This document shows positions 40,011 through 47,978 of a DNA stretch of 55,791 nucleotides, in pieces. Origin of the DNA: Thermoanaerobacterales bacterium (GTDB taxonomy: Bacteria > Actinomycetota > Acidimicrobiia > Acidimicrobiales > JACDCH01); the NCBI GenBank assembly GCA_017577565.1, contig PKRH01000004.1:1-55791 (forward strand), given 5' to 3'. The notes beneath the pieces are model-generated. The model saw only the letters and a program-made list of their open reading frames with translations. It searched no databases and had not been told where the DNA came from. The translations under genes and the position numbers were made by a program. How positions within the stretch are numbered: the stretch's first letter is position 1; each line of letters starts with the position of its first letter.

Positions 40011-40406
40011 TCAGGCGATCGGCGCGCCCTCCTGCACGCCCTCGGGCAGCTCCAGCAGCCGCACCGTGCCGTCCGGGTCGAGCGCGCCGAGCACGAGGAA
40101 CTCGCTCGTGAACCCGGCGATGCGCTTGGGGCCGAGGTTGACGGCCCCGACGACCATGCGCCCGACCAGCTCCTCGGCCGAGTAGTTGGTGACCTGCGCG
40201 CTGGTGCGCAGGGTGCCGACGACGGGGCCGAAGTCGACGGTCAGCTTCCAGGCCGGCTTGCGGGCCTCGGGGAAGGGCTCGACGGCGGTCACCCGGCCGG
40301 CGCGCAGGTCGAGGGCGAAGAAGTGGTCGGCGCCGACGTCCGGCTTGCGCTCCAGGCGCTCGGGCGCGTACGGCAGGCGTTCGGGGTCGATCTCGTGCTG
40401 GGCCAC
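40011..40406 (-). CDS. CsaA-like tRNA-binding-domain protein
   Basis: A 131-residue OB-fold protein. The core KLTVDFGPVVGTLRTSAQVTNYS...LVGRMVVGAVNLGPKRIAGFTSEFLVLGA matches the CsaA/EMAP-II tRNA-binding domain; CsaA is described as a chaperone-like, tRNA-binding protein of Bacillus. The role in this organism is inferred only from similarity. I chose GTG 40406 (VAQHEIDPERLPYAPERL): a CAGGAT box lies 8 nt upstream, suggesting a leaderless start. It is divergent from the helicase gene with about 107 bp between them. Confidence 0.82.
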   Translation of the reverse strand: MAQHEIDPERLPYAPERLERKPDVGADHFFALDLRAGRVTAVEPFPEARKPAWKLTVDFGPVVGTLRTSAQVTNYSAEELVGRMVVGAVNLGPKRIAGFTSEFLVLGALDPDGTVRLLELPEGVQEGAPIA

Positions 40407-40513
40407 GGCCGACCATCCTGCCCGAGGCGCCGGCCGGGGCGCGCGCCGGGGCCCACCGGGCCGTTCGCGGCCGCCTGGCGGCGCTTCGCGGCGTGCCAAG
40501 ATTCCCGTCCCCC

Positions 40514-42172
40514 ATGGCACGGAAGATCCGTCTCCGACCCTGGCAGAAGCGCGCGCTCGACCGGCTCGAGGCCACCGACCCGCCCGACTTCCTGGCCGTC
40601 GCGACCCCCGGTGCCGGCAAGACGACCTTCGCGCTCTGCGCCGCCGTGCGGGACCTGGCCCGGAACCCGGGCCGCCGCCTCGTCGTCGTGGCGCCGACCT
40701 CGCACCTCAAGGTCCAGTGGGCGGACGCCGCCGCCCGCTTCGGCCTCCACCTCGAGCCCCGCTGGTCGCCGAGCGGGGGCCGCCTGCCGGCGGACGTGCA
40801 CGGCATCGTCACCACCTACCAGCAGGTGGCGTCCAACCCCGACGCGCTCCGGCCGCTGGCCGCCCGGTCGATGGTCGTCCTCGACGAGATCCACCACGCG
40901 GGCGACGAGCGGGCGTGGGGCGAGTCGGTGCGGCGGGCCTTCGAGGTGGCGCCCCGGCGCCTGGCCCTGTCGGGCACGCCCTTCCGGTCGGACACGCTCG
41001 CCATCCCGTTCGTCCGCTACGTCGGGGACGAGGCCGTGCCCGACTTCGAGTACGGCTACGCCGACGCGCTCGCCGACGGCCGGATCGTGCGGCCCGTCTA
41101 CTTCCCCCGCATCAACGGGTTCATGGAGTGGATCGCCCCCGACGGCAGCGCCCAGGCCGCCGCCTTCGACGACCCGCTCGACCGGGCCCGGGCCGCGCAG
41201 CGGCTGCGCACGGCGCTGAGCCTCGAGGGCGACTGGCTGCCGACGGTGCTGGTGCAGGCGAACGAGCGGCTGCAGGCGCTGCGCCGCACCCACCCCGAGG
41301 CGGGCGGCCTGGTGATCGCCGCCGACCAGGACCACGCGCACGGCATCGCCGAGCTGCTGCGGGTCCGCTGCGGCGTCCGGGCGACCGTCGCGGTGTCGGA
41401 CGACCCGCTGTCCTCCAGCCGCATCGCCCGCTTCGCCGCCTCGACCGATCCGTGGATCGTGGCGGTCCGCATGGTGTCGGAGGGCGTCGACATCCCCCGC
41501 CTGCGCGTGGGCGTCTACGCCACGACGACGACGACCGAGCTCTTCTTCCGCCAGGCGGTCGGCCGCCTCGTGCGCTGGACCCCGGGCGTCCCCCGCCAGA
41601 AGGCCTACCTGTTCATCCCCGACGACGTCCGGCTGCGCACCTACGCCACGCAGATCGCGGACGCCCGCCGGCACAGCCTGCGCCGGCACGAGCGCGACGG
41701 CGAGGAGCCGGCGGACGAGGCCGCGCTCGACGAGCTGCGCCACGAGGACGACCGGGCCGAGCAGCTCTCGATGTTCACCGCGCTGTCGGCGGTGGTGACG
41801 GGCGAGGACACCTCGTCGGTGTTCGAGGCCGACGACGCCACCCTCGACCGGCTCGACCGCCTGGACGCGGCCGAGGCGGAGGGCGACGGCGACGCCGCCC
41901 TCGAGCTCGACCTGCCGCCCCTGCCCGGCACGGCCGGCCGCACGACGGCCGGCGCCGGCGCCGACGGGCGCGACCCGCGGCGCGAGCGGGAGGAGCTGCG
42001 CGAGCGCAACGCCCGGCTCGTGCGGGACATCGTCTGGGCGACCGGCCTCGCCCACGCGCAGGTCAACGGGCGCCTCAACCGCCTCGTCGGCGTCCGGCGG
42101 GTCGACGAGGCGACGGTCGAGCAGCTGCGGCGCCGCGCCCAGCAGGCCGAGCGCTGGCTCGCCAGCGTCTGA
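40514..42172 (+). CDS. SF2 DEAD/DEAH-type helicase
   Basis: A 552-residue superfamily 2 helicase. Motif I TPGAGKTTFAL, Ia VVVAPTSHLKVQW, II VVLDEIHHAGDE, III ALSGTPFRSD, V MVSEGVDIPRLRVGVYAT and VI FRQAVGRLVRW. The accessory C-terminus (about residues 390-552) has charged helices and ends LRRRAQQAERWLASV. It resembles the DEAD/DEAH helicases common in actinobacterial core genomes; substrate and partner unknown. ATG 40514 has no ribosome site; CAAGAT lies 11 nt upstream. Confidence 0.88.
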   Translation: MARKIRLRPWQKRALDRLEATDPPDFLAVATPGAGKTTFALCAAVRDLARNPGRRLVVVAPTSHLKVQWADAAARFGLHLEPRWSPSGGRLPADVHGIVTTYQQVASNPDALRPLAARSMVVLDEIHHAGDERAWGESVRRAFEVAPRRLALSGTPFRSDTLAIPFVRYVGDEAVPDFEYGYADALADGRIVRPVYFPRINGFMEWIAPDGSAQAAAFDDPLDRARAAQRLRTALSLEGDWLPTVLVQANERLQALRRTHPEAGGLVIAADQDHAHGIAELLRVRCGVRATVAVSDDPLSSSRIARFAASTDPWIVAVRMVSEGVDIPRLRVGVYATTTTTELFFRQAVGRLVRWTPGVPRQKAYLFIPDDVRLRTYATQIADARRHSLRRHERDGEEPADEAALDELRHEDDRAEQLSMFTALSAVVTGEDTSSVFEADDATLDRLDRLDAAEAEGDGDAALELDLPPLPGTAGRTTAGAGADGRDPRREREELRERNARLVRDIVWATGLAHAQVNGRLNRLVGVRRVDEATVEQLRRRAQQAERWLASV

Positions 42173-42175
42173 CCG

Positions 42176-42189
42176 CGGCGGGCCCGCCG
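42176..42189 (+). terminator. Palindrome after the helicase gene
   Basis: CGGCGGGCCCGCCG, perfect 14-nt palindrome 4 nt past the stop; can form a short stem. No U-run. Confidence 0.3.
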
Positions 42190-42195
42190 GAGGGC

Positions 42196-42318
42196 GCGAA
42201 AACCCAGCGTTCTCGGGGCCGATCGCGCCCCCAGAGCTCGTGACGATCGGCGCGCGTCCGACCACGGGAGCACCGTCCGTCACGGTCCGCCGGGCGAAAA
42301 GCCAGGATTTTCAAGGGC
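42196..42318 (+). repeat. Imperfect repeat pair in the HU gene leader
   Basis: Two similar elements lie 98 bp apart, at 42196-42219 and 42294-42318. Both begin GCGAAAA, continue C/G-CCAG and end TTYTC plus a G-run and C. Each can form a small hairpin with GAAAA pairing to TTYTC, and the second can alternatively pair GCGAA with TTCGC. They are candidates for an operator pair or an RNA control element of the HU gene. Confidence 0.5.
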
Positions 42319-42437
42319 TTCGCGCGCACAGGGTGGTGACACCGGACGGGGAAACTCGTAAGAATACCGGGAGCATCCACGAGACAGCGGGTCGCGTTGA
42401 GGAAACTGAGCACGATCCCGTGCCGAGGAGGAAGCCC

Positions 42438-42938
42438 GTGAACCGACGAGACCTCGTCCAGGCCGTGGCCAACCAGACCGGCGTCGCCCGCAAGGAGGTC
42501 GACGCCGTCCTCAAGGGTTTCACCGACGTCGTGACCGCTGTCGTCGCCAAGGGCGAGCCGGTCTCGATCTCCGGCTTCGCCAAGTTCGCCAAGGTCGACC
42601 GGCCCGCCCGCATGGGTCGCAACCCCCAGACGCAGGAGCCGGTGCGGATCAAGGCCACCAAGCGGCCGCGCATCACGCCGCTCAAGGCCTTCAAGGACGC
42701 GGTGGCGAAGACGAGCCTCGCCCCGAAGCTCGCCCGTGGGGTGTGGCCGCCGGCCCCGGCGTCCACGTCGACCGCCAAGTCGACGGCCAAGAAGGCGACC
42801 AAGGCGTCGTCGAGCCGGACGTCCAAGAAGGCCGCCTCGAAGAAGGCGACCTCGAAGGGCCCCGCCGCCAAGCGCCCGGCGACCAAGAAGGCCTCGACCG
42901 CCCGCAAGACGGCGAAGAAGTCGACGGCCAAGCGCTGA
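42438..42938 (+). CDS. hup: HU-type nucleoid protein with lysine/alanine-rich tail
   Basis: DNA-bending histone-like protein, 166 residues. The HU/IHF fold occupies residues 1-90: RDLVQAVANQTGVARKEVDAVLKGF, then GEPVSISGFAKFAKVDRPARMGRNPQT with the conserved PARxGRNPxT DNA-contact arm. A basic tail of about 60 residues (repeats such as KKATKASSS and KKATSKGPAAKR) resembles the histone-H1-like tail of mycobacterial HupB and Streptomyces HupS. GTG start, with strong ribosome site GAGGAGGAA 7 nt upstream. A long leader with repeated elements precedes it, and a GAAA-loop hairpin ends it. Confidence 0.93.
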   Translation: MNRRDLVQAVANQTGVARKEVDAVLKGFTDVVTAVVAKGEPVSISGFAKFAKVDRPARMGRNPQTQEPVRIKATKRPRITPLKAFKDAVAKTSLAPKLARGVWPPAPASTSTAKSTAKKATKASSSRTSKKAASKKATSKGPAAKRPATKKASTARKTAKKSTAKR

Positions 42939-42968
42939 CCGGCCGCTGACGGACCGCCGCGGGCGGGC

Positions 42969-42988
42969 GGCCCGGAGAAATCCGGGCC
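42969..42988 (+). terminator. Hairpin with GAAA tetraloop after the HU gene
   Basis: GGCCCGGA-GAAA-TCCGGGCC, a perfect 8-bp stem closed by a GNRA loop, 30 nt after the stop. Confidence 0.5.
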
Positions 42989-43029
42989 CGCGCCTAAACA
43001 CCACGTGCGGCCGCGGCGTTCTTGGGGCA

Positions 43030-43602
43030 GTGTTGGCAGCAACCGTGGCCCGGGAGCGTCCCACCTCCGCTGCGCCGATCGCGGTCGGCGCCCCCACCTC
43101 GCTGTCGTTCGAGGCGTTCTACCTCGCGAACGAGCGGCGCCTCTTCCGCGCGCTGGTCGTGCTCACCGGCAGCCGGCAGGAGGCGGAGGACCTCGCCCAG
43201 CTGGCCTTCTGCCGGGTGTGGGAGCGCTGGGGCCACGTGGCGCTGCTCGACGACCCGTCGGGCTACCTGTTCCGCACCGCCTTCAACGCCCATCGCAGCG
43301 CGGCGCGCCGGGCCGTGCGGGCCGCCCGCCGGCTCGTCGAGGTCGTGGCGCACGTCGCCACCGCCTCGGCGCCCGAGCCGGCCGACGTGGCCGCCGACCG
43401 CGACCACGTCGACCGGGTGCTGGCCCAGCTCAGCCCCCGCCAGCGGGAGGCCGTCGTGCTCACCCAGCTGCTCGACTGCAGCGCGGAGGACGCGGCCCGC
43501 ATCATGCGCATCCGCCCGGCCACGGTGCGGGTGCTCGTGAGCCAGGCCCGCGCCGTGCTCGTCCGGGACGGGGTGGACGCGGAGCGCGAGCGTGAGCGAT
43601 GA
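43030..43602 (+). CDS. ECF RNA polymerase sigma factor
   Basis: A 190-residue group 4 sigma factor. Region 2: SFEAFYLANERRLFRALVVL with EDLAQLAFCRVWERWG (core binding and -10 recognition). Region 4: LAQLSPRQREAVVLTQLLD with SAEDAARIMRIRPATVRVLVSQARAVL (-35 recognition helix). It directs RNA polymerase to stress or envelope promoters. I start at GTG 43030; GTG 43045 is also possible. Its stop lies 11 nt inside the next gene, which encodes a membrane protein likely to be its anti-sigma factor. Confidence 0.85.
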   Translation: MLAATVARERPTSAAPIAVGAPTSLSFEAFYLANERRLFRALVVLTGSRQEAEDLAQLAFCRVWERWGHVALLDDPSGYLFRTAFNAHRSAARRAVRAARRLVEVVAHVATASAPEPADVAADRDHVDRVLAQLSPRQREAVVLTQLLDCSAEDAARIMRIRPATVRVLVSQARAVLVRDGVDAERERER

Positions 43603-44566
43603 CCCCGACCTCCGGTCCCGGCTCGAACGCATCGCATCAGCCGCCGGCGATCCGCCCGAGGACGGCCTCGAGCGGGTCGCCGACCGCCGGCACCGCCGGC
43701 TGCGCCGCCGCCGTGGAGCTGTCGCTGCGGCGGCGGCGCTGGCGGTGCTGGCCGCCGGGGCGGCGCTGATCTCGGAGGACACGGCCGGCGACCGCGCGTC
43801 GGTCACCGCCTCCGAGTCGGCGCCGCCCCGTGGGCGGACGGTCGAGGTGCCGCGCACCGTCGAGGTCCACTGCACGCCGATGGGCATCGACGTCCCGGTC
43901 GCCTCGGTGCAGTCGCGCGTCGACGGGCTCCACATCCGGGTCCACAACACGCAGGCGATCCCGACGACGCTCGTGGTCGAGTCCGACCGGTGGTCGTCCG
44001 GCGAGATCGTGCTCGACCCCGGCGTCCACGCCGTCCGCCAGCCGGTCCCGCCGGGCCAGCTCACGATCGGGTGCTCGATCGACGGCGTCATGCAGCGCCG
44101 GCGGGTCGACCTCGTCGACCCCGGCGGCCACTACACCGAGCCGGCGCTGGACTGCGAGGAGGACGACGCCGTCGTGCTGCGCGACCTGCCGGTGGCGCCG
44201 GTGACGCAGGACATCGTCGTCGCCGCCCGCGCCGCCCTGGACGACCACCTCGCCGGTGGGAGCGGGGACGTCCTCGTCACCGCCGTGCGGGGGTACCGGG
44301 CCCAGCGGCTGGGCGACGCCACCGCGGACCCGGTCGTGCAGGTGAGCCGGGACGGCGGCGTCGTCGCGTTCGTGCACGTGCGGGGCGAGGACGGCGCGCC
44401 CCACCCGCCGTGGACGACGGTGTCGGAGGCCGAGGTGTGCCGCTCGGCGCTGCGCGACCCGACCGCCGTGGGCGGGGTCGGCGACACCGGCGGCGACCCG
44501 CGCACCGGCACGACGGGCGCCGGTGACGCCGACCCGGCCGGGGCGGGCGCCGGCCCTCAGGCGTAG
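43592..44566 (+). CDS. Putative anti-sigma factor, single-pass membrane protein
   Basis: A 324-residue protein coupled to the sigma gene by an 11-nt overlap. A short cytoplasmic N-terminus with RRHRRLRRRRG precedes one membrane helix (AVAAAAALAVLAAGAAL, about residues 43-60) and a long extracytoplasmic region of unknown fold with few Cys residues. The usual zinc motif HxxxCxxC of ZAS anti-sigma factors is absent. The assignment as anti-sigma rests on topology and gene order. The Gly/Asp/Thr-rich tail is low complexity. Its 3' end overlaps the convergent fadD gene by 10 nt. Confidence 0.6.
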   Translation: MSDDPDLRSRLERIASAAGDPPEDGLERVADRRHRRLRRRRGAVAAAAALAVLAAGAALISEDTAGDRASVTASESAPPRGRTVEVPRTVEVHCTPMGIDVPVASVQSRVDGLHIRVHNTQAIPTTLVVESDRWSSGEIVLDPGVHAVRQPVPPGQLTIGCSIDGVMQRRRVDLVDPGGHYTEPALDCEEDDAVVLRDLPVAPVTQDIVVAARAALDDHLAGGSGDVLVTAVRGYRAQRLGDATADPVVQVSRDGGVVAFVHVRGEDGAPHPPWTTVSEAEVCRSALRDPTAVGGVGDTGGDPRTGTTGAGDADPAGAGAGPQA

Positions 44567-46374
44567 AGCGCCTCGATCTGCTCGGCGTACTTGGCCAGGA
44601 TGGTGCGCCGCTTGAGCTTCGAGGTCGGCGTCAGCTCGTCGCTGTCGGGCAGCCACTCGTCGGGCAGCACGGCGATCTTCCGCACCCGCTCGGCGGTGGC
44701 GAACCGGGTCATCACCTCGTCGACCGCCTTCTGCAGCTCGGCCTGCGCCCGGGGGTCGGTGGCGAGCTCGGCGAGCGAGCCGGCCTCGATGCCCCGCTCG
44801 GCGAACCAGCCCGGCGCCATCTCCGGGTCGAGCACGACGAGGGCGGCGACGAACGGCTTGCGGTCGCCGACGGCGCACGCCTGCCCGATGGCGGGGATGG
44901 TCTTCATCGCCGCCTCGAGGTTGGCGGGGCTGACGTTCTTGCCCCCGGCGGTGATGATCAGCTCCTTCTTGCGGTCGATGATGCGCAGGTAGCCGTCCTC
45001 GTCGATGACGCCGACGTCGCCCGAGTGGAACGTGCCGTCGGGCTCGAGCGCCTCGGCCGTCTTGTCGGGGTCGTCGAGGTAGCCGGCGAAGACGTTGCCG
45101 CCCCGGCACAGCACCTCGCCGTCGTCGGCCAGGAACACCTCGACGCCGGGGAAGGCCCGGCCGACGGTGCCGACGCGCACCTCGTAGGGGTCCCACGTCA
45201 TGGGCCCGGTGGTCTCGGACAGGCCGTAGACCTCCGACATGGGCACGCCGATGGCCCGGAACCAGCGGATGAGCTCGGCCGGGATGGGCGCGGCGCCGGT
45301 CACGGCGAAGCGCAGCTGGTCGAAGCCGAGCATCTCGCGGACCGGGCGGAACGCGACCTCGTCGAGGAAGGCCCAGGTGGACTCGTCCTCCTCGGTGGCG
45401 GTGCCCGCCGTGCGCCGCTCGACGATCGGCTCGGCCGCGGCGACGGCGTCGTCGAACCGCTTCTTCCTCTCGGGGTCGGCGGCCAGCGCCGCCTGCACGC
45501 CGGCGTGGAACTTCTCCCACACCCGGGGGACGCCGAAGAGCGTCTGGGGGCGCACCTCGCGGCAGAAGGCGGCGAGCTGGCCGGGGTCGGGGCAGCAGGT
45601 GACCTGGAAGCCGCCGATCGCCGCCATGTAGTGGCTGACCATCCGCTCGGCGACGTGCGCCATCGGCAGGTACGAGATGGTGCGGAAGCCGGCCGGGTCG
45701 ATGCCGACGAGGTGGAAGTAGCCCTGCACCGTCCACACCACGTTGCGGTGGGTGAGCATGACGCCCTTCGGCGGGCCGGTCGTGCCCGAGGTATAGATGA
45801 CCGTGGCCAGCGACTCGGGGGTCAGCGCCGCCGCCGAGTCCCGCAGGTCGATCGGCTGCTGCCCGTCGGTCAGCACGTCGCCGGCCAGGACGTCGCCGGG
45901 GGCCCGGCCGGCGTCGCGCAGCACGACGACGTGCTCGAGCAGGGGCAGGTGGTCGCGCACCGCGGTGAACCGCTCGGCGAAGCCCGGGTCCTCGACGACG
46001 GCCAGCTTGGCCCGGCTGTGGCCGACGAGGTAGGCGACCTGCTCGGCCGAGGAGGAGTTGTAGATCGAGATCGGCGTGGCCCCGCAGCTCAGCGCCGCCA
46101 GGTCGACGACGTGGAACTCCGGGATGTTGCGCATCATGAGCACGACCCGGTCGCCGGGGCCGACGCCGAGCGCCCGCATGCCGGCCGCGGTGCGGGCCAC
46201 CTGGTCGGCCAGCTGGGCGAAGGTGATCTCGCGCCAGCCGTCGCCGTCGCGCTCGCGCAGCGCCACGAGGTCGGGGTGGGCGTCGACCGTGTCGAGCCAG
46301 CGGCCGAGGACCGTCTGGCCGGCCACCTCGGCGTCGATGACCTCGGCGGTGCTCGTGCGGGGTGCGGTCTCCAC
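44557..46374 (-). CDS. Long-chain acyl-CoA synthetase (FadD15-like)
   Basis: AMP-forming ligase that activates fatty acids with CoA, 605 residues. Motifs: phosphate loop TVIYTSGTTGPPKGVMLTH, YGLSETTGP, GDVGVIDEDGYLRIIDRKKE (hinge) and the C-terminal Lys in ELTPTSKLKRRTIL. FGVPRVWEKFHAGVQAAL is typical of the long-chain FACL/FadD15 group. I chose GTG 46374 because AAGGGAGGG lies 6 nt upstream. An in-frame ATG at 46404 has TAGCCT 8 nt upstream and would give a leaderless message with 10 more residues. Divergent from fadA, with a palindromic operator between. Confidence 0.92.
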   Translation of the reverse strand: METAPRTSTAEVIDAEVAGQTVLGRWLDTVDAHPDLVALRERDGDGWREITFAQLADQVARTAAGMRALGVGPGDRVVLMMRNIPEFHVVDLAALSCGATPISIYNSSSAEQVAYLVGHSRAKLAVVEDPGFAERFTAVRDHLPLLEHVVVLRDAGRAPGDVLAGDVLTDGQQPIDLRDSAAALTPESLATVIYTSGTTGPPKGVMLTHRNVVWTVQGYFHLVGIDPAGFRTISYLPMAHVAERMVSHYMAAIGGFQVTCCPDPGQLAAFCREVRPQTLFGVPRVWEKFHAGVQAALAADPERKKRFDDAVAAAEPIVERRTAGTATEEDESTWAFLDEVAFRPVREMLGFDQLRFAVTGAAPIPAELIRWFRAIGVPMSEVYGLSETTGPMTWDPYEVRVGTVGRAFPGVEVFLADDGEVLCRGGNVFAGYLDDPDKTAEALEPDGTFHSGDVGVIDEDGYLRIIDRKKELIITAGGKNVSPANLEAAMKTIPAIGQACAVGDRKPFVAALVVLDPEMAPGWFAERGIEAGSLAELATDPRAQAELQKAVDEVMTRFATAERVRKIAVLPDEWLPDSDELTPTSKLKRRTILAKYAEQIEALYA

Positions 46375-46412
46375 GATCGGCCCTCCCTTCCCGACCTGTG
46401 ACATGCGCCATA

Positions 46413-46418
46413 AGGCTA
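46413..46418 (-). promoter_or_regulatory. -10 box of the fadD gene
   Basis: TAGCCT on the minus strand, 8 nt before ATG 46404 and 38 nt before the ribosome-site-preceded GTG 46374. Confidence 0.4.
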
Positions 46419-46462
46419 GTGCGGGCGGCGGTTGCGCGGGCCCTCCCTGCTGGGCAGACTGG

Positions 46463-46480
46463 CTTGACCGAACGGTCAAG
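46463..46480. promoter_or_regulatory. TetR-type palindromic operator between fadD and fadA
   Basis: CTTGACCG-AA-CGGTCAAG: 8-bp arms with a 2-bp spacer, midway in the 176-bp divergent gap. The form matches operators of TetR-family repressors of fatty-acid genes. No TetR gene lies in the window, so the regulator must be elsewhere. Confidence 0.6.
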
Positions 46481-46550
46481 TGCGCCACCCCGCTGGCCAG
46501 GTGACCCCGTCCGGGGGCTCCCGGGAGGGGCGAGACAGAAGGAGCCACCC

Positions 46551-47747
46551 ATGCCCACCGCCGTGATCGTCGACGCCGTCCGCACCGCCGGGGGCAAGCG
46601 CAACGGCAAGCTCTCCGGCTGGCACCCGGCCGACCTCGCCGCCGAGGTCCTCAACGCCCTGGTGCAGCGCAACGACCTCGATCCCATGCTCGTCGAGGAC
46701 GTCATCATGGGCTGCGTCATGCAGGCCGGGGCCCAGTCGCTGAACATCGGCCGCAACGCCGTGCTGGCCGCCGGCTGGCCCGAGGACATCCCCGCCACCA
46801 CCGTCGACCGCCAGTGCGGCTCGTCGCAGCAGGCGGCGCACTTCGCCGCCCAGGCCGTCATGTCCGGTGCCCACGACGTCGTCGTCGCCGCCGGCGTCGA
46901 GGTCATGAGCCAGGTGCCGATGGGCGCCTCGATCGGCGACGGCAAGTTCGGCTTCCCCTTCGGGCCCCGGGTGACCGACCGCTACAAGGACGTCGGCGGG
47001 CTCGTCCCCCAGGGGATCTCGGCGGAGATGATCGCCGACAAGTGGGGGCTCACCCGCGAGGACCTCGACGCCTACGGCCTCGAGAGCCAGCGCCGGGCCG
47101 CGCAGGCCACCCGGGAGGGCCGGTTCGAGAACGAGATCGTCCCGGTGCGGGCGATCCACCGCGACAAGGACACCGGCGAGATCACCGAGACCGACGAGCT
47201 GGTCACCCGGGACGAGGGCATCCGGGAGGACACCACCATGGAGGCGCTGGCCAAGCTGAAGCCGGCCTTCAAGCCCGACGGCAAGGTGACGGCCGGCAAC
47301 TCGAGCCAGATCACCGACGGCGCCTCCGCCGCGCTCATCATGAGCGAGGAGAAGGCCAACGAGCTCGGCCTCACGCCCCGGGCCCGGTTCCACACCTTCG
47401 CCCTCGCGGGCGTCGACCCGGTGACCATGCTCACCGGGCCCATCCCCGCCACCGCCAAGGCGCTCGAGAAGGCCGGCCTGACCGTCGACGACATCGACCT
47501 GTTCGAGGTCAACGAGGCCTTCGCCTCGGTGGTCCTGGCCTGGTTCAAGGAGACCGGCGCCGACCCGGCCAAGACCAACGTCAACGGCGGCGCCATCGCC
47601 CTCGGCCACCCGCTCGGGTGCTCGGGCACGAAGCTGCTGGCCACCCTGCTCAACGAGCTCGAGCGCACCGGTGGGCGCTACGGCCTGCAGACGATGTGCG
47701 AGGGCGGTGGCATGGCCAACGCCACCATCATCGAGCGCCTCGGCTGA
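46551..47747 (+). CDS. Acetyl-CoA C-acyltransferase (thiolase, FadA type)
   Basis: Thiolase of fatty-acid beta-oxidation or acetoacetyl-CoA metabolism, 398 residues. The nucleophile Cys is in TVDRQCGSSQQAAHFAAQAV, the second site in VNEAFASVVLAW and NGGAIALGHPLGCSGTKLL (His and Cys). The start region IVDAVRTAGGKRNGKLSGWHP is typical. Ribosome site AAGGAG 6 nt before ATG. Divergent from the acyl-CoA synthetase and probably co-regulated with it. Whether degradation or biosynthesis is favoured cannot be told. Two strong hairpins follow. Confidence 0.93.
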   Translation: MPTAVIVDAVRTAGGKRNGKLSGWHPADLAAEVLNALVQRNDLDPMLVEDVIMGCVMQAGAQSLNIGRNAVLAAGWPEDIPATTVDRQCGSSQQAAHFAAQAVMSGAHDVVVAAGVEVMSQVPMGASIGDGKFGFPFGPRVTDRYKDVGGLVPQGISAEMIADKWGLTREDLDAYGLESQRRAAQATREGRFENEIVPVRAIHRDKDTGEITETDELVTRDEGIREDTTMEALAKLKPAFKPDGKVTAGNSSQITDGASAALIMSEEKANELGLTPRARFHTFALAGVDPVTMLTGPIPATAKALEKAGLTVDDIDLFEVNEAFASVVLAWFKETGADPAKTNVNGGAIALGHPLGCSGTKLLATLLNELERTGGRYGLQTMCEGGGMANATIIERLG

Positions 47748-47766
47748 CGCCGCCCGCTCGACGCGC

Positions 47767-47799
47767 GGTCCCGCGCCGGCCACCCGCCGGCCCGGGACC
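47767..47799 (+). terminator. First hairpin after fadA
   Basis: GGTCCCG-C-GCCGGC / GCCGGC-C-CGGGACC: 13 bp with one C-C mismatch and a CACCC loop, 19 nt past the stop. Confidence 0.55.
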
Positions 47800-47810
47800 C
47801 CCGCTCGCCT

Positions 47811-47845
47811 CCGACGGGGCGCCGATCCGACCGGCGCCCCGTCGG
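47811..47845 (+). terminator. Second hairpin after fadA
   Basis: CCGACGGGGCGCCG / CGGCGCCCCGTCGG: a perfect 14-bp stem with loop ATCCGAC, the strongest hairpin seen in the window. With the first it forms a tandem terminator. Confidence 0.6.
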
Positions 47846-47908
47846 CGCGCCCGGGCCCGGCGCGATCGCCGGGCAAAGTTGTCGCACGCACCGTGCAGCT
47901 TTGTGCTC

Positions 47909-47914
47909 TAGGGT
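47909..47914 (+). promoter_or_regulatory. -10 box of the CocE-type hydrolase gene
   Basis: TAGGGT; the message would have a leader of about 58 nt carrying the ribosome site GAGGAGGGGG. The small inverted repeat GCACG-CAC-CGTGC lies shortly upstream. Confidence 0.35.
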
Positions 47915-47978
47915 TTGCCCACGAGACGTGGCGCGCACCGGGGGCGTGCCACAGGCGGTGCTCGAGGAGGGGGATCGG

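Noticed and set aside
42240..42437. Longer N-terminus for the HU protein in the same open frame
   Set aside because: The strong ribosome site GAGGAGGAA and the family start (MNRRDLVQAV) fix GTG 42438; the upstream residues have no HU similarity.
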